NCBI RefSeq assembly: GCF_021531055.1 | Contig: NZ_JADYTL010000007.1 | Location: forward strand, 1 to 64,000 | Origin: Collinsella tanakaei | GTDB lineage: Bacteria > Actinomycetota > Coriobacteriia > Coriobacteriales > Coriobacteriaceae | Direction: 5' to 3' | DNA length: 64,000 nucleotides | Translations under genes and position numbers: made by a program | Shown: positions 18,581 through 25,802 of the stretch, piece after piece | Layout: each line of letters opens with the position of its first letter | Numbering within the stretch: the first letter of the stretch is position 1 | Notes under the pieces: model-generated | Told to the model about the DNA's origin: nothing | What the model saw: only the letters and a program-made list of their open reading frames with translations | The model's database searches: none

Positions 18581-19543
18581 ATGCCGCAGGGTAAGACGTT
18601 CTACGACGTATTGGGTGTCCAGAAGAACGCCTCCGACCAAGAGATCAAGAAGGCCTTCCGCAAGCTCGCGCAAAAGTACCATCCCGACGCGGGCGGCGAC
18701 GAGGCCAAGTTCAAGGAGATCTCCGAGGCGTACGATACGCTCTCGGACCCCAAGAAGCGCAAAGAGTACGACCAGATGCTGATGTTCGGCGGCATCCCGG
18801 GCGCCGGTGGCGGTGGCTACACCTATACCGGCGGCGCCGGAGCCGGCGGCTGGAGCGATATCTTCAGCAGCATCTTCAACGGTGACGGCGCGTTCGGGTC
18901 CGACTGGGCGAGCGGGTTCGGCGGCATGGGCGGCGCTGCGGGCGGTGCCCGTGCGGCGAGCCGCCCGCGCAAGGGCAGCGACCTGTCGCTGTCGGTCGAC
19001 GTGTCCGCCGAGGACGCGTTCCGGGGTGTCACGCATAAGGTGACGTATCGCATCCCGTCCACCGGTGAGCAGCAGACCATCACGGTCTCGGTGCCCGCGG
19101 GTGCGGTCGACGGCGGCAAGCTGCGCTACAAGCGGCGCGGCGAGTACGGCGTCAACGGCGGCGAGCGCGGCGATCTGGTGGTGACCACCAACGTCGCCGA
19201 GCATCCGTTGTTCAAGCGCAAGGGCGCCGACGTGACCATGGAGCTGCCGATCTCGATGTACGAGGCGGCGCTCGGGTGCTCGGTTGAGGTGCCGACGCCC
19301 GGCGGCGCGACGGTTCGCCTCAAGGTGCCCGCGGGCACCCAGTCGGGCAAGACGTTCCGGTTCAAGGAGATGGGTGCGCCCGATGTGAAGCATCGCGGGC
19401 GCACGGGTGCGCTGCTGGTCAAGGTGGCCGTGCAGGTGCCCACCGGTCTTTCGGGTGACGAGAAGACCGCGCTCGAGAAGCTCCGCGACGCCGATCGTCG
19501 CGATTATCGCGCCGAGGTTAACCGCTATCGCGCGAAGGTGTAG
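18581..19543 (+). CDS. dnaJ: DnaJ-type co-chaperone without zinc finger
   Basis: Stimulates DnaK ATPase and delivers substrates. J domain at residues ~4-70 with the HPD motif (KYHPDAGG), glycine-rich segment ~75-130, then two C-terminal beta-sandwich domains (~140-310; [22 protein letters not shown]). The four CxxCxGxG zinc repeats of classical DnaJ are absent, so it is a type B (CbpA-like) J-protein. 320 aa. Starts behind AAAGGAGGGGCGTAG. Part of the heat-shock cluster but separated from grpE by a terminator. Confidence 0.93.
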   Translation: MPQGKTFYDVLGVQKNASDQEIKKAFRKLAQKYHPDAGGDEAKFKEISEAYDTLSDPKKRKEYDQMLMFGGIPGAGGGGYTYTGGAGAGGWSDIFSSIFNGDGAFGSDWASGFGGMGGAAGGARAASRPRKGSDLSLSVDVSAEDAFRGVTHKVTYRIPSTGEQQTITVSVPAGAVDGGKLRYKRRGEYGVNGGERGDLVVTTNVAEHPLFKRKGADVTMELPISMYEAALGCSVEVPTPGGATVRLKVPAGTQSGKTFRFKEMGAPDVKHRGRTGALLVKVAVQVPTGLSGDEKTALEKLRDADRRDYRAEVNRYRAKV

Positions 19544-19568
19544 GTGCCGGTGCCTTCGGCCCGGCCGA

Positions 19569-19667
19569 CCGGACTGAGGCGCCGCGCCTTGCCGCTCAAG
19601 CCTTCGGGCGCCGCACGCTAGGTGTGCGCCCTTGGCTTTCACGGCAATCTGCGGTACCTCAGTCCGG
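19569..19667 (+). repeat. 99-nt long imperfect stem-loop between dnaJ and hspR
   Basis: The arms CCGGACTGAGG and CCTCAGTCCGG open a stem that continues inward with CCGC/GCGG, TTGCCG/CGGCAA, AAGCC/GGCTT, GGGCGC/GCGCCC and CAC/GTG, separated by small symmetric internal loops, around a GCTAG loop. This continuous pairing over ~47 bases per arm is far beyond chance. It may be an attenuator/terminator, a small RNA or a mobile palindrome. No T-tract follows. Confidence 0.8.
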
Positions 19668-19775
19668 CCGACTCCGTGACCGACAAGATGGGGCCGGGTT
19701 CATTCTTGTCGCTTGCGTGGTAGATTACTGATATGAAGCACGCCCGGATCGTTACGAGAAGTTTGGGGATTGAAC

Positions 19776-20189
19776 ATGGCTGATGATGCGCGCAACAAGC
19801 CGCTGTACATGATTTCCGTCGCGGCGGAGCTCACGGGCATGCACCCCCAGACCCTGCGTGTCTACGAGTCCAAGGGCCTCGTGAACCCGCAGCGTTCGGG
19901 CGGCAACACGCGCCTGTATTCGCGCGCCGATATCGAGCGGCTCGAGCTCATCAACCAGCTGACCGACGAGGGCATCAACCTTGCCGGCGTGGTGCGCATC
20001 CTCGACATGAAGGAGCGCGCCGAGGAGCGCGAGCGCGAGATGGAAAAGCTCCGTGCCCGCGTGCGTGAGCTCGAGGAGCGGGTCCACGAGTTCAAGATGC
20101 AAAAGAAGATCACCGCCCTCGCCCCGCGCGACGGCTCGGCCGACCCCCATCAGGTCCTGCGCGGCCTTCTCGGCGGCGGCGACCTGTAG
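19776..20189 (+). CDS. hspR: MerR-family heat-shock regulator HspR
   Basis: 137 aa. The MerR-type helix-turn-helix lies at residues ~10-75 (YMISVAAELTGMHPQTLRVY, ESKGLVNP, GGNTRLYSRADIERL) followed by an alpha-helical dimerisation segment (~85-115) and a basic tail. This is the HspR type that, in Streptomyces and bifidobacteria, represses dnaK and clpB and uses DnaK as co-repressor. The ATG at 19776 follows GGGGATTGAAC; a TTG two codons earlier is less likely. Being last in the dnaK region supports a feedback role. Confidence 0.93.
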   Translation: MADDARNKPLYMISVAAELTGMHPQTLRVYESKGLVNPQRSGGNTRLYSRADIERLELINQLTDEGINLAGVVRILDMKERAEEREREMEKLRARVRELEERVHEFKMQKKITALAPRDGSADPHQVLRGLLGGGDL

Positions 20190-20208
20190 GTTCAATCGAT
20201 TGCCGGGT

Positions 20209-20307
20209 GCACCGCCCGCAAAATTACCCCAGGGGTTTTGTTACATTCGGCGGGACAATATCCCGCCGAATGTAACAAAACCCCTGGGGTAATTTTGCGG
20301 GCGGTGC
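20209..20307. repeat. 99-bp palindrome, CCCCAGGGG repeat family
   Basis: 47-base arms around the 5-base centre CAATA. Each arm contains GTAACAAAACCCCTGGGG plus a family-like tail TAATTTTGC and outer GC-rich sequence GCACCGCCCGC. It separates hspR from the convergent LysR gene and could act as a bidirectional terminator. Confidence 0.95.
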
Positions 20308-20317
20308 GGGCCGCGGG

Positions 20318-21193
20318 CTAGACGCCCCACAGATTGCGGATCTTATCCAAAAAGACGTTCGCTGCCGGAGAGAATTCCTGGTAGCGCTTCCACGCGATGG
20401 TGATGTCAGCATGCATGGGCGGATCGAGCGGCCGGAACGCCAGGCCGCTGCCCGCCGAGGTGTCAACGATATCCTCGAGGCTGATGACGTAGCCCACGCC
20501 GCGACGCGCGAGCAGTGCGGCGTTGAACAGCAGGTTATATGTGGCGACGATGTCCAGTTCGGCAAAGTCGTGCTTGAACCACCTGCGCATCTCCTGGCTG
20601 GCCTGTCGCGAGAAGATGAGCGGCCGGTCCAGCAGGTCTTCGGCGCGAATGACATCGCACTGGGCAAGCGGGTCGTCCTCGCGCATGAAGACGCCCCAGG
20701 TGTCACGCGCAGGCAGTTCAAGGGTCTCGTAGCGCGAGAGGTCGGTCTGCCCGATAAACACGCCGAAGTCGATGCGTCCGGTGTCCAGGCGCTCGCCCAC
20801 GTCCTCGGCGTTACCGCTGAACAGCGAAAAGCGCAGCAGGGGATAGGTCTCTTGCAGCTCGGCGATCACGTCGGCGATAAGCCCCATGGCCTGCGTCTCG
20901 CCGCCGCCGATACGCACTTCGCCGGCGAGTGTGTCGGCCGATACCAGAAACTCCGATTCCGTGCGCCCCACAAGGTCGACAATCTCCTCGGCGCGCTTGC
21001 GCAGGCGCATGCCCGCCTCGGTGAGCTCGATGCGGCGGCTGCCGCGCTCGAAGAGTTTGCAGCCCAGTTCGTGCTCCAAGTCCTGCATCTGGCGCGAGAG
21101 CGAGGGCTGCGAGATGTGCAGCACGTTTGCCGCGCCCGAAATCGTGCCCTCGCGGGCAACCATCAGGAAGTACTGCAGATGGCGAAGCTCCAT
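20318..21193 (-). CDS. LysR-family transcriptional regulator
   Basis: 291 aa. N-terminal winged helix-turn-helix (residues 1-~62; MELRHLQYFLMVAREGTISG, ISQPSLSRQMQDLEHELG) and a C-terminal periplasmic-binding-protein-like effector domain (~90-290). It closely resembles the LysR regulator at 23295-24176, suggesting a paralogous pair. An intact inverted repeat (21214-21246) lies just upstream, the usual operator position, but no divergent gene follows: the DNA there is a MITE-like element and a gene remnant. Its effector is unknown. Confidence 0.92.
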   Translation of the reverse strand: MELRHLQYFLMVAREGTISGAANVLHISQPSLSRQMQDLEHELGCKLFERGSRRIELTEAGMRLRKRAEEIVDLVGRTESEFLVSADTLAGEVRIGGGETQAMGLIADVIAELQETYPLLRFSLFSGNAEDVGERLDTGRIDFGVFIGQTDLSRYETLELPARDTWGVFMREDDPLAQCDVIRAEDLLDRPLIFSRQASQEMRRWFKHDFAELDIVATYNLLFNAALLARRGVGYVISLEDIVDTSAGSGLAFRPLDPPMHADITIAWKRYQEFSPAANVFLDKIRNLWGV

Positions 21194-21213
21194 GGCGCGA
21201 CCTTTCTATGCGT

Positions 21214-21246
21214 GTAAGGCATGATGTAGGTGGAATCATACCTTAC
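21214..21246. promoter_or_regulatory. LysR-type operator palindrome
   Basis: GTAAGGCATGAT and ATCATACCTTAC (11 of 12 matching) flank a 9-base centre, 21 bases upstream of the LysR start codon. Likely autoregulatory site and former divergent promoter. Confidence 0.65.
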
Positions 21247-21307
21247 GTGAGCTGGATAGAGGCGGGGCTCTCCATTTACAGCTTTACGACGCCCAGCAGC
21301 CGCCTCA

Positions 21308-21502
21308 TTGGACAATTTGTTCAGATATGAAGGTTTCGGCGACGATTAATTCCCTAAAAACTGTCGTCGTGGCCGCTTCAAAGCTATTTTGTTCAGGATA
21401 TCGCGCACATCTACCTTGCAAGATAAACTTAAATATTGCGTTTGAAGCAATTTCTTCTCTTTCAGCCGATTGGCAACCTTCATATCTGAACAAATTGTCC
21501 AA
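21308..21502. mobile_element. MITE-like element, 195 bp, AT-rich, 28-bp terminal inverted repeats
   Basis: Perfect 28-base terminal inverted repeats begin TTGGACAATTTGTTCAG (21308-21335) and end with the complement (21475-21502). The inner ~139 bases are AT-rich (for example ATAAACTTAAATATTG), in strong contrast to the surrounding GC-rich DNA. It has no convincing gene; the short frames that cross it have foreign codon use and no ribosome site. No clear target-site duplication is visible. Best read as a non-autonomous mobile element whose transposase lies elsewhere. Confidence 0.75.
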
Positions 21503-21571
21503 AGCGAGGGAGCGCGGCTGGATTCGCCCCTCGCTTTCATGCGATAAAAGCCTTTCGGCGATGGGTTTCCC

Positions 21572-21760
21572 GCTATAGCGCGACGATTTCGCCCAGCAGC
21601 GGTGCAAGTACGCGCGCCGGGTTCCTCACATGGTCGGCGGGCACACGCGGGTTGCCGTTGAACGTCGACCAATCCGGTGCATCGACCGTTCCCCAGTGGG
21701 TGCACAGAAGCCGCGTGTTGGGGCACGTGTTTGCAAGTTCACGTCGATGTCGTGGCCGAT
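21572..21760 (-). pseudogene. C-terminal remnant of a decayed gene (possibly metallo-hydrolase)
   Basis: On the minus strand a frame ending at 21572 reads NTRLLCTHWGTVDAPDWST, then FNGNPRVPADHVRNP, and ends LLGEIVAL-stop. This has protein-like composition but no start; the upstream continuation (ARDEGLPGIGHDIDVN) lies in a different frame, indicating a frameshift. The sequence vaguely recalls the C-terminus of a metallo-beta-lactamase-fold hydrolase, which I hold only weakly. It is probably what remains of the gene once controlled by the neighbouring LysR regulator. Confidence 0.5.
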
Positions 21761-21885
21761 GCCCGGCAGCCCCTCGTCACGTGCTGCGCTCGCGACGTAG
21801 TGCGGGGCATGGCACGCCGGGCATGACGCGGGCGAGTGAGTGCCCGCGTGCGGCATACGAACTCGGCGCATCGCTGTAGCAGGAT

Positions 21886-21925
21886 GGGGGCGGATCGACC
21901 AAGAGGGATCCGCCCCATTTTGTTT
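21886..21925 (+). terminator. Rho-independent terminator without an intact upstream gene
   Basis: GGGGCGGATC pairs with GATCCGCCCC across a 10-base loop and is followed by ATTTTGTTT on the plus strand. No intact plus-strand gene precedes it, consistent with gene loss in this stretch. Confidence 0.7.
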
Positions 21926-21930
21926 GATTG

Positions 21931-21980
21931 ACAAGATCGAACCCGGCCCCAACTTGTCGCGGCCCCGGCTTGTCGCTCGG
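21931..21980. repeat. GACAAG...CTTGTC small repeat family
   Basis: GACAAGATCGAACCCGGCCC followed by CAACTTGTC forms an imperfect hairpin; a second partial copy (GGCCCCGGCTTGTC) follows. Similar copies are at 19683, 23264, 25735, 33474, 34703, 35369 and 36261. Confidence 0.7.
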
Positions 21981-22007
21981 GCTTGATGGCGGGCCGAAGT
22001 CGTGCTA

Positions 22008-22042
22008 TTAGTTTGTATGCAAACAGTTGCTAAGCAAACTAA
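22008..22042. promoter_or_regulatory. MarR operator/promoter region
   Basis: The AT-rich sequence contains TTAGTTTG and CAAACTAA as outer inverted arms and two internal half-palindromes (TTTGTATGCAAA, TTGCTAAGCAAA). It ends at the first base of the putative marR leader, so binding by the MarR protein would block its own transcription. Confidence 0.65.
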
Positions 22043-22054
22043 ATGGAGGACATC

Positions 22055-22504
22055 GTGGCGTCCATCGATCCCTGGGAGCGCGACATCAATTGGCAGCTCC
22101 TCATCGCATATAGCTATTCGGGTCGCGCTATAGGCCGGCTCACCCGTGCGGCGGGCCTCACGACCGGCCAGCCAAAGGTCCTGCAATACCTCACCACGCA
22201 CGACGGGTGTACGCAAAAGGAGATCGGCATCGGGTGCGCGCTCGATAAGTCGACGGTGGCGGGCCTGCTCAGCCGCATGGAGGCGGCGGGCCTCATCCGC
22301 CGGGATGCCCGTGCGGACGATCGCCGTGAGGCGGCGGTGTGCCTTACGGAAGAGGGCGCGGCGGCGGCGCAGGTGGCCGCTTCCAATGCCGCGCAGGTGG
22401 ACGAGATCGCGCTCCGGGGCTTCGACGCCGCCGAGCGCGCGGAGCTGTCCGACCTGCTCGCGCGCGTCATCCGCAACTTCAAGCAGCATGAGGGGGTGGC
22501 GTAG
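22055..22504 (+). CDS. MarR-family transcriptional regulator
   Basis: 149 aa winged-helix repressor. Residues ~25-115 hold the MarR DNA-binding fold (TTGQPKVLQYLTTHDGCTQK, LDKSTVAGLLSRMEAAGLI, RRDARADDRREAAVCLTEEG wing). I prefer the GTG at 22055, preceded by GGAGG at five bases, over the ATG at 22043 that contains the ribosome site itself. Ligand unknown. It lies one base upstream of a membrane-protein gene, which it probably regulates together with itself. Confidence 0.9.
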   Translation: MASIDPWERDINWQLLIAYSYSGRAIGRLTRAAGLTTGQPKVLQYLTTHDGCTQKEIGIGCALDKSTVAGLLSRMEAAGLIRRDARADDRREAAVCLTEEGAAAAQVAASNAAQVDEIALRGFDAAERAELSDLLARVIRNFKQHEGVA

Positions 22505-22505
22505 C

Positions 22506-23219
22506 GTGGCGGCGTCGGAGGATTCGCGCCGCATGGGCCACCCGAGCAGCCGTCTGCCTGAGCGTTACCTGTGGTTCGTCATCGGCGTCGCCGTCAATTC
22601 GTTCGCCATCGCGTTGATCGCCAAGGCCGATCTGGGCGTGGGCACGATCTCGTGCGTCGCCTACGTTCTCGCCGAGGCGAGCGGTCTGTCGTTCGGGGCC
22701 TTCACCTTCATCGTCAACATGCTGTTCATCGTGGGTCAGATCGTGCTGCTCCGGCGCGACTTCAGGCCCATCCAGTTCCTACAGGTTGTGGTGAACATCG
22801 TGTTCAGCTCGCTGATCGACGTGAGCACGGCGCTTATGGCGGGCTTTACGCTCGATACCCTGCCGCTTCAGATCGCGGGTCTCGTTGTGGGATGTGCCCT
22901 GCTCGCTCTCGGCATCGCCGTCGAGGTTGCGCCGAACGTCCTGTTGGTGCCGGGTGAGGGAATCGTGCGCGCGATCAACGCGGTGACGCAAAAGCCCTTC
23001 GGCTCCTGCAAGGCGGCGTTCGACACCTCATTGGTGGTAATCGCGCTTGCACTTTCCTTTGCCCTGCTCGGAGGTATCGTGGGCGTCGGTGTCGGCACGG
23101 TCGTCTCGGCGCTTGCCGTGGGACGCATCGTGAATGTCCTGAACCGGCACGTGCCGCTGCTGGCGCACATCGCGGGACTCACGCGATCGGGCATCGGCGC
23201 GCCTGAGGACGCCCTGTAA
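22506..23219 (+). CDS. YczE/YitT-like integral membrane protein
   Basis: 237 aa beginning at a GTG one base after the marR stop (an ATG nine codons later, 22533, is possible). Five to six hydrophobic segments are visible, starting LWFVIGVAVNSFAIALI, then VVGCALLALGIAVEV and VVIALALSFALLGGIVGVGV, with GVGTISC and VPGEGIVRAI loops characteristic of the YczE-type family. Function is not established; the family includes proteins near antibiotic-synthesis and efflux genes. Pairing with a MarR regulator suggests control by a small toxic ligand (inference). Confidence 0.82.
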   Translation: MAASEDSRRMGHPSSRLPERYLWFVIGVAVNSFAIALIAKADLGVGTISCVAYVLAEASGLSFGAFTFIVNMLFIVGQIVLLRRDFRPIQFLQVVVNIVFSSLIDVSTALMAGFTLDTLPLQIAGLVVGCALLALGIAVEVAPNVLLVPGEGIVRAINAVTQKPFGSCKAAFDTSLVVIALALSFALLGGIVGVGVGTVVSALAVGRIVNVLNRHVPLLAHIAGLTRSGIGAPEDAL

Positions 23220-23230
23220 GACTTGCGACT

Positions 23231-23295
23231 ATGTAAAATAACCCCAGGGGTATTTTTACATGTGACAAGATCGAACCCGGCCCCACCCCGTCGGT
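23231..23295. repeat. CCCCAGGGG palindrome plus GACAAG repeat copy
   Basis: 23231-23261 is an almost perfect palindrome (ATGTAAAATAACCCC / GGGGTATTTTTACAT). It abuts a copy of the GACAAGATCGAACCCGGCCC repeat at 23264. Both lie between the convergent membrane-protein and LysR genes. Confidence 0.85.
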
Positions 23296-24176
23296 CAGGC
23301 TTGGAGGCTGTCGAGGAAGAGCTGGACGGCGCGTGAGCGCGGGGCATTGCGTTTCCAGACGACGTCGATGATCGAGACCGCGGGAGGGTAGAGCAGGCGG
23401 AACTCGAGGTCTGTGTTGCCGCCCGTTTCGGTGAGGCCCTCGAACGAGATCATCCTGCCGACGCCTTCACGCACCAGCATCGTCGCGTTGAAGGACAGGT
23501 TATACGTCGCGACGACATCGAGCTCGCGTCCATGCTCGCCGAACCATGCTCCCAGAGGGCCGGTCGGACCGTCGCCGCTCCAGGAGCGTCCGGGCATGAT
23601 GAGCGGGGCGTCCGCCAGGTCTGCGGGCCCGATGACCTCCTGCTCTGCCAGCGGGTCGCCCGCCTGCATGATGATGCCCCAGGCATCGGTGGGTTGCAGA
23701 CGCAGGTGCTCGTAGCGGTCGTTGTCGGGATGCGACATGAGGACGACGAGGTCGTCCAGCCCGTGCTCGAGGCGCTCGATCGAGTCCGTCGCGATGGCGC
23801 TGTGCAGATGGAAGCGCACCTGTGGATAGCGCGTACGGAACTGCGCGATATGTCGCGCGATTTGCCGCATGGCGACGCTCTCGCCGGCACCGATGTGGAT
23901 GTCGCCGGCGACGATGCCCTCGTCGTGCGTGAAGTCGGCGGCGGTCTGGTCGGCGAGCCCGACGATTTCCTGTGTGCGCCGCCGCAGGTACCGGCCCTTT
24001 TCGGTGGGCGTGACGCTGCGACTATGGCGCTCGAACAGCTCGCAGCCCAGCTCGCGCTCGAGCGCGGCGATCTGACGCGACAGCGCCGGCTGGGTCATGT
24101 GCAGCGCTTCGGCGGCGCGCGACATGGTGCCGTATTCGCAGACGGCAAGGTAGTAGCGAAGTGCGCGGATCTCCAT
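23295..24176 (-). CDS. LysR-family transcriptional regulator
   Basis: 293 aa, with winged HTH at residues 1-~62 (MEIRALRYYLAVCEYGTMSR, TQPALSRQIAALERELG) and an effector-binding domain. Paralogous to the LysR at 20318. It is divergent from the cyclophilin-like/aldo-keto reductase/CMD/cupin genes, with a TATATCACGATATA site between them, so it probably activates that group. Such LysR-AKR-CMD-cupin groups recur in gut anaerobes and Gram-positive bacteria. Effector unknown. Its stop is close to repeat sequences at 23264. Confidence 0.92.
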   Translation of the reverse strand: MEIRALRYYLAVCEYGTMSRAAEALHMTQPALSRQIAALERELGCELFERHSRSVTPTEKGRYLRRRTQEIVGLADQTAADFTHDEGIVAGDIHIGAGESVAMRQIARHIAQFRTRYPQVRFHLHSAIATDSIERLEHGLDDLVVLMSHPDNDRYEHLRLQPTDAWGIIMQAGDPLAEQEVIGPADLADAPLIMPGRSWSGDGPTGPLGAWFGEHGRELDVVATYNLSFNATMLVREGVGRMISFEGLTETGGNTDLEFRLLYPPAVSIIDVVWKRNAPRSRAVQLFLDSLQA

Positions 24177-24207
24177 AGCGGCGTCCCCTTAAACCATTAC
24201 AGAAACC

Positions 24208-24221
24208 TATATCACGATATA
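24208..24221. promoter_or_regulatory. LysR-box palindrome
   Basis: TATATCACGATATA, a perfect inverted repeat around AC with the T-N11-A spacing of LysR sites, 32 bases before the LysR start and 73 bases before the divergent gene. Confidence 0.6.
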
Positions 24222-24293
24222 CAGTATAAGCAATTGTATTCCTTTTCCTCGGGGTGGAAACTGGTATCAGAAGCACTGGAGGGGAGGAGAACC

Positions 24294-24659
24294 GTGGCGC
24301 AGGACATCGCGATGCACTTCGGGGACGCGACCGTTTCCGCCCAGCTCAACGATACCGCGACGGCCCGCGCATTTGCCGCCTTGCTGCCCGTGACCGTCCG
24401 CATGAGCGCGTCAGCCGTGGGCGTTTGCGGTGCGGCTTCGTTCGAGCTTCCCGTCGATTCCGCGTCGATCCACCGCGGCTGGGCGAACGGCGACATCAAC
24501 TACAACCCCGGCGGCGGCTGGCTCGCGGTGTTCTTCGACGATGAGGAAAACTCGCCGCGTTACGGCGACCAGTTCACCATCGGCTGCATCGCAGGGCCGC
24601 TTACGACGCTCCGCGCGCTTTCCGGTACCTACGACGTCCTCATCGAGGCGTGCGCATAG
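24294..24659 (+). CDS. Cyclophilin-like fold protein
   Basis: 121 aa from a GTG with GGGGAGGAG just upstream. The sequence MHFGDATVSAQLNDTATARA, followed by INYNPGGGWLAVFFDD and the TIGCIAGPLTTL segment, fits the small cyclophilin-like (Cyclophil_like2) family of unknown function, found as partner of reductases and regulators. No signal peptide. First gene of the LysR-controlled set, followed 27 bases later by the aldo-keto reductase. A second, decayed homologue with a lipoprotein signal lies at 34764-35295. Confidence 0.8.
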   Translation: MAQDIAMHFGDATVSAQLNDTATARAFAALLPVTVRMSASAVGVCGAASFELPVDSASIHRGWANGDINYNPGGGWLAVFFDDEENSPRYGDQFTIGCIAGPLTTLRALSGTYDVLIEACA

Positions 24660-24686
24660 CAAGGTTCCATCCACGAAGGGAGCATC

Positions 24687-25712
24687 ATGCAGTACACGAC
24701 GCTTGGCCATTCAGGTATCGAGATCTCGAAGCTCTGCTTGGGCGGCATGAGCTTCGGCAAGCCGTCGCCCGATTTTCATCAGTGGACCATCGGGCCCGAC
24801 GACACCCGCGCGGTCATCAAGCGCGCGCTCGACCTCGGCATCAACTTCATCGATACGGCGAACACCTACTCCTTCGGCACGAGCGAGGAGTACATCGGCG
24901 CTGCCCTGCGCGACCTCGGCGTCGCCCGCGACAAGGTGGTGCTCGCCAGCAAGGTCTACTTCAACGAGGGCAAGCTCTCGCGCGAGGCCATCAACCGCGA
25001 GATCGACGGCACGCTCAAGCGCCTGGGGACCGACTACCTCGACCTCTACATCATCCACCGCTTCGATTACGACACACCGATTGAGGAGACCATGGAAGCG
25101 CTTGACGGCCTCGTGCGCGCTGGCAAGGTCCGTGCGCTCGGCGCGAGCGAGATGTACGCCTATCAGCTGCACAATATGCAGGTTGTGGCGCAGCAGAACG
25201 GCTGGACGCCGTTCACGAGCATGCAGTGCCACTACAACCTGCTCTATCGCGAGGACGAACGCGAGATGATTCCCGTGTGCCGCCAGTTTGGCATGGCGCT
25301 CACGCCGTACTCGCCGATGGCGTCCGGTCATCTGTGCCGTCCTACCTGGGATTCCGAGTCCTGCCGCTCCACGACCGACACCACCATGCGCAACAAGTAC
25401 GACGCGGCGCGCGATAACGATATGCAGATCGTGGGCCGTGTGGCCGAGGTGGCCGAGCGCCACGGCGTGCCGATGGCGCAGGTTGCGCTCGCATGGCACT
25501 GGGCGCGCGGCGTTGAGTCGCCCATCGTGGGGTGCTCGCGCCCTGAGCGCGTGGACGATGCCGTGGCGGCACTCGACGTGGAGCTGACGGCCGACGAGGT
25601 CGCCTACCTGGAGGGGCCCTACGCCGCCCATGAGCTCGTGGGTCCCGCTGCCCGGCCGGGCGAAAAGCCCCTCGCAGGCACCACCAACCCCAACACCAAG
25701 GCGGGAAAATAG
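24687..25712 (+). CDS. Aldo/keto reductase
   Basis: NADP(H)-dependent carbonyl reductase with a TIM-barrel fold, 341 aa. The catalytic tetrad is visible: Asp and Tyr in NFIDTANTYSFG, Lys in VVLASKVYF, His in LYIIHRFDY. The C-terminal cofactor-binding GCSRPERVDDAVAAL is typical. Substrate unknown. The last codons and stop (GGA AAA TAG) lie inside the GGGAAAATAGGGAC repeat, so the natural C-terminus may have been replaced. Confidence 0.92.
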   Translation: MQYTTLGHSGIEISKLCLGGMSFGKPSPDFHQWTIGPDDTRAVIKRALDLGINFIDTANTYSFGTSEEYIGAALRDLGVARDKVVLASKVYFNEGKLSREAINREIDGTLKRLGTDYLDLYIIHRFDYDTPIEETMEALDGLVRAGKVRALGASEMYAYQLHNMQVVAQQNGWTPFTSMQCHYNLLYREDEREMIPVCRQFGMALTPYSPMASGHLCRPTWDSESCRSTTDTTMRNKYDAARDNDMQIVGRVAEVAERHGVPMAQVALAWHWARGVESPIVGCSRPERVDDAVAALDVELTADEVAYLEGPYAAHELVGPAARPGEKPLAGTTNPNTKAGK

Positions 25713-25785
25713 GGACTGTCCCCATTTTCCCAGCGACAAGATGGTGCCAGGTACAAGGGAAATTAGGGACTGTCCCTATTTTCCC
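25703..25785. repeat. Two copies of the GGGAAAATAGGGAC palindrome with a GACAAG repeat between
   Basis: 25703-25731 and 25757-25785 are 29-base inverted repeats of the type GGGAAAATAGGGACTGTCCC followed by an ATTTTCCC arm. Between them is a truncated GACAAGATGGTGCCAGGTAC copy. The first supplies the stop codon of the aldo-keto reductase; the second ends ten bases before the CMD gene's ribosome site. Confidence 0.92.
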
Positions 25786-25802
25786 AAGAGGAGGAAATGA
25801 GC

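Noticed and set aside
21272-21300. Second short remnant resembling the end of the decayed hydrolase (RLLGVVKL-stop on the minus strand)
   Set aside because: Only nine residues resemble the other remnant; chance similarity cannot be excluded.
21327-21578. 83-codon frame inside the MITE-like element
   Set aside because: It runs through the inverted repeats, has atypical composition and no ribosome site.
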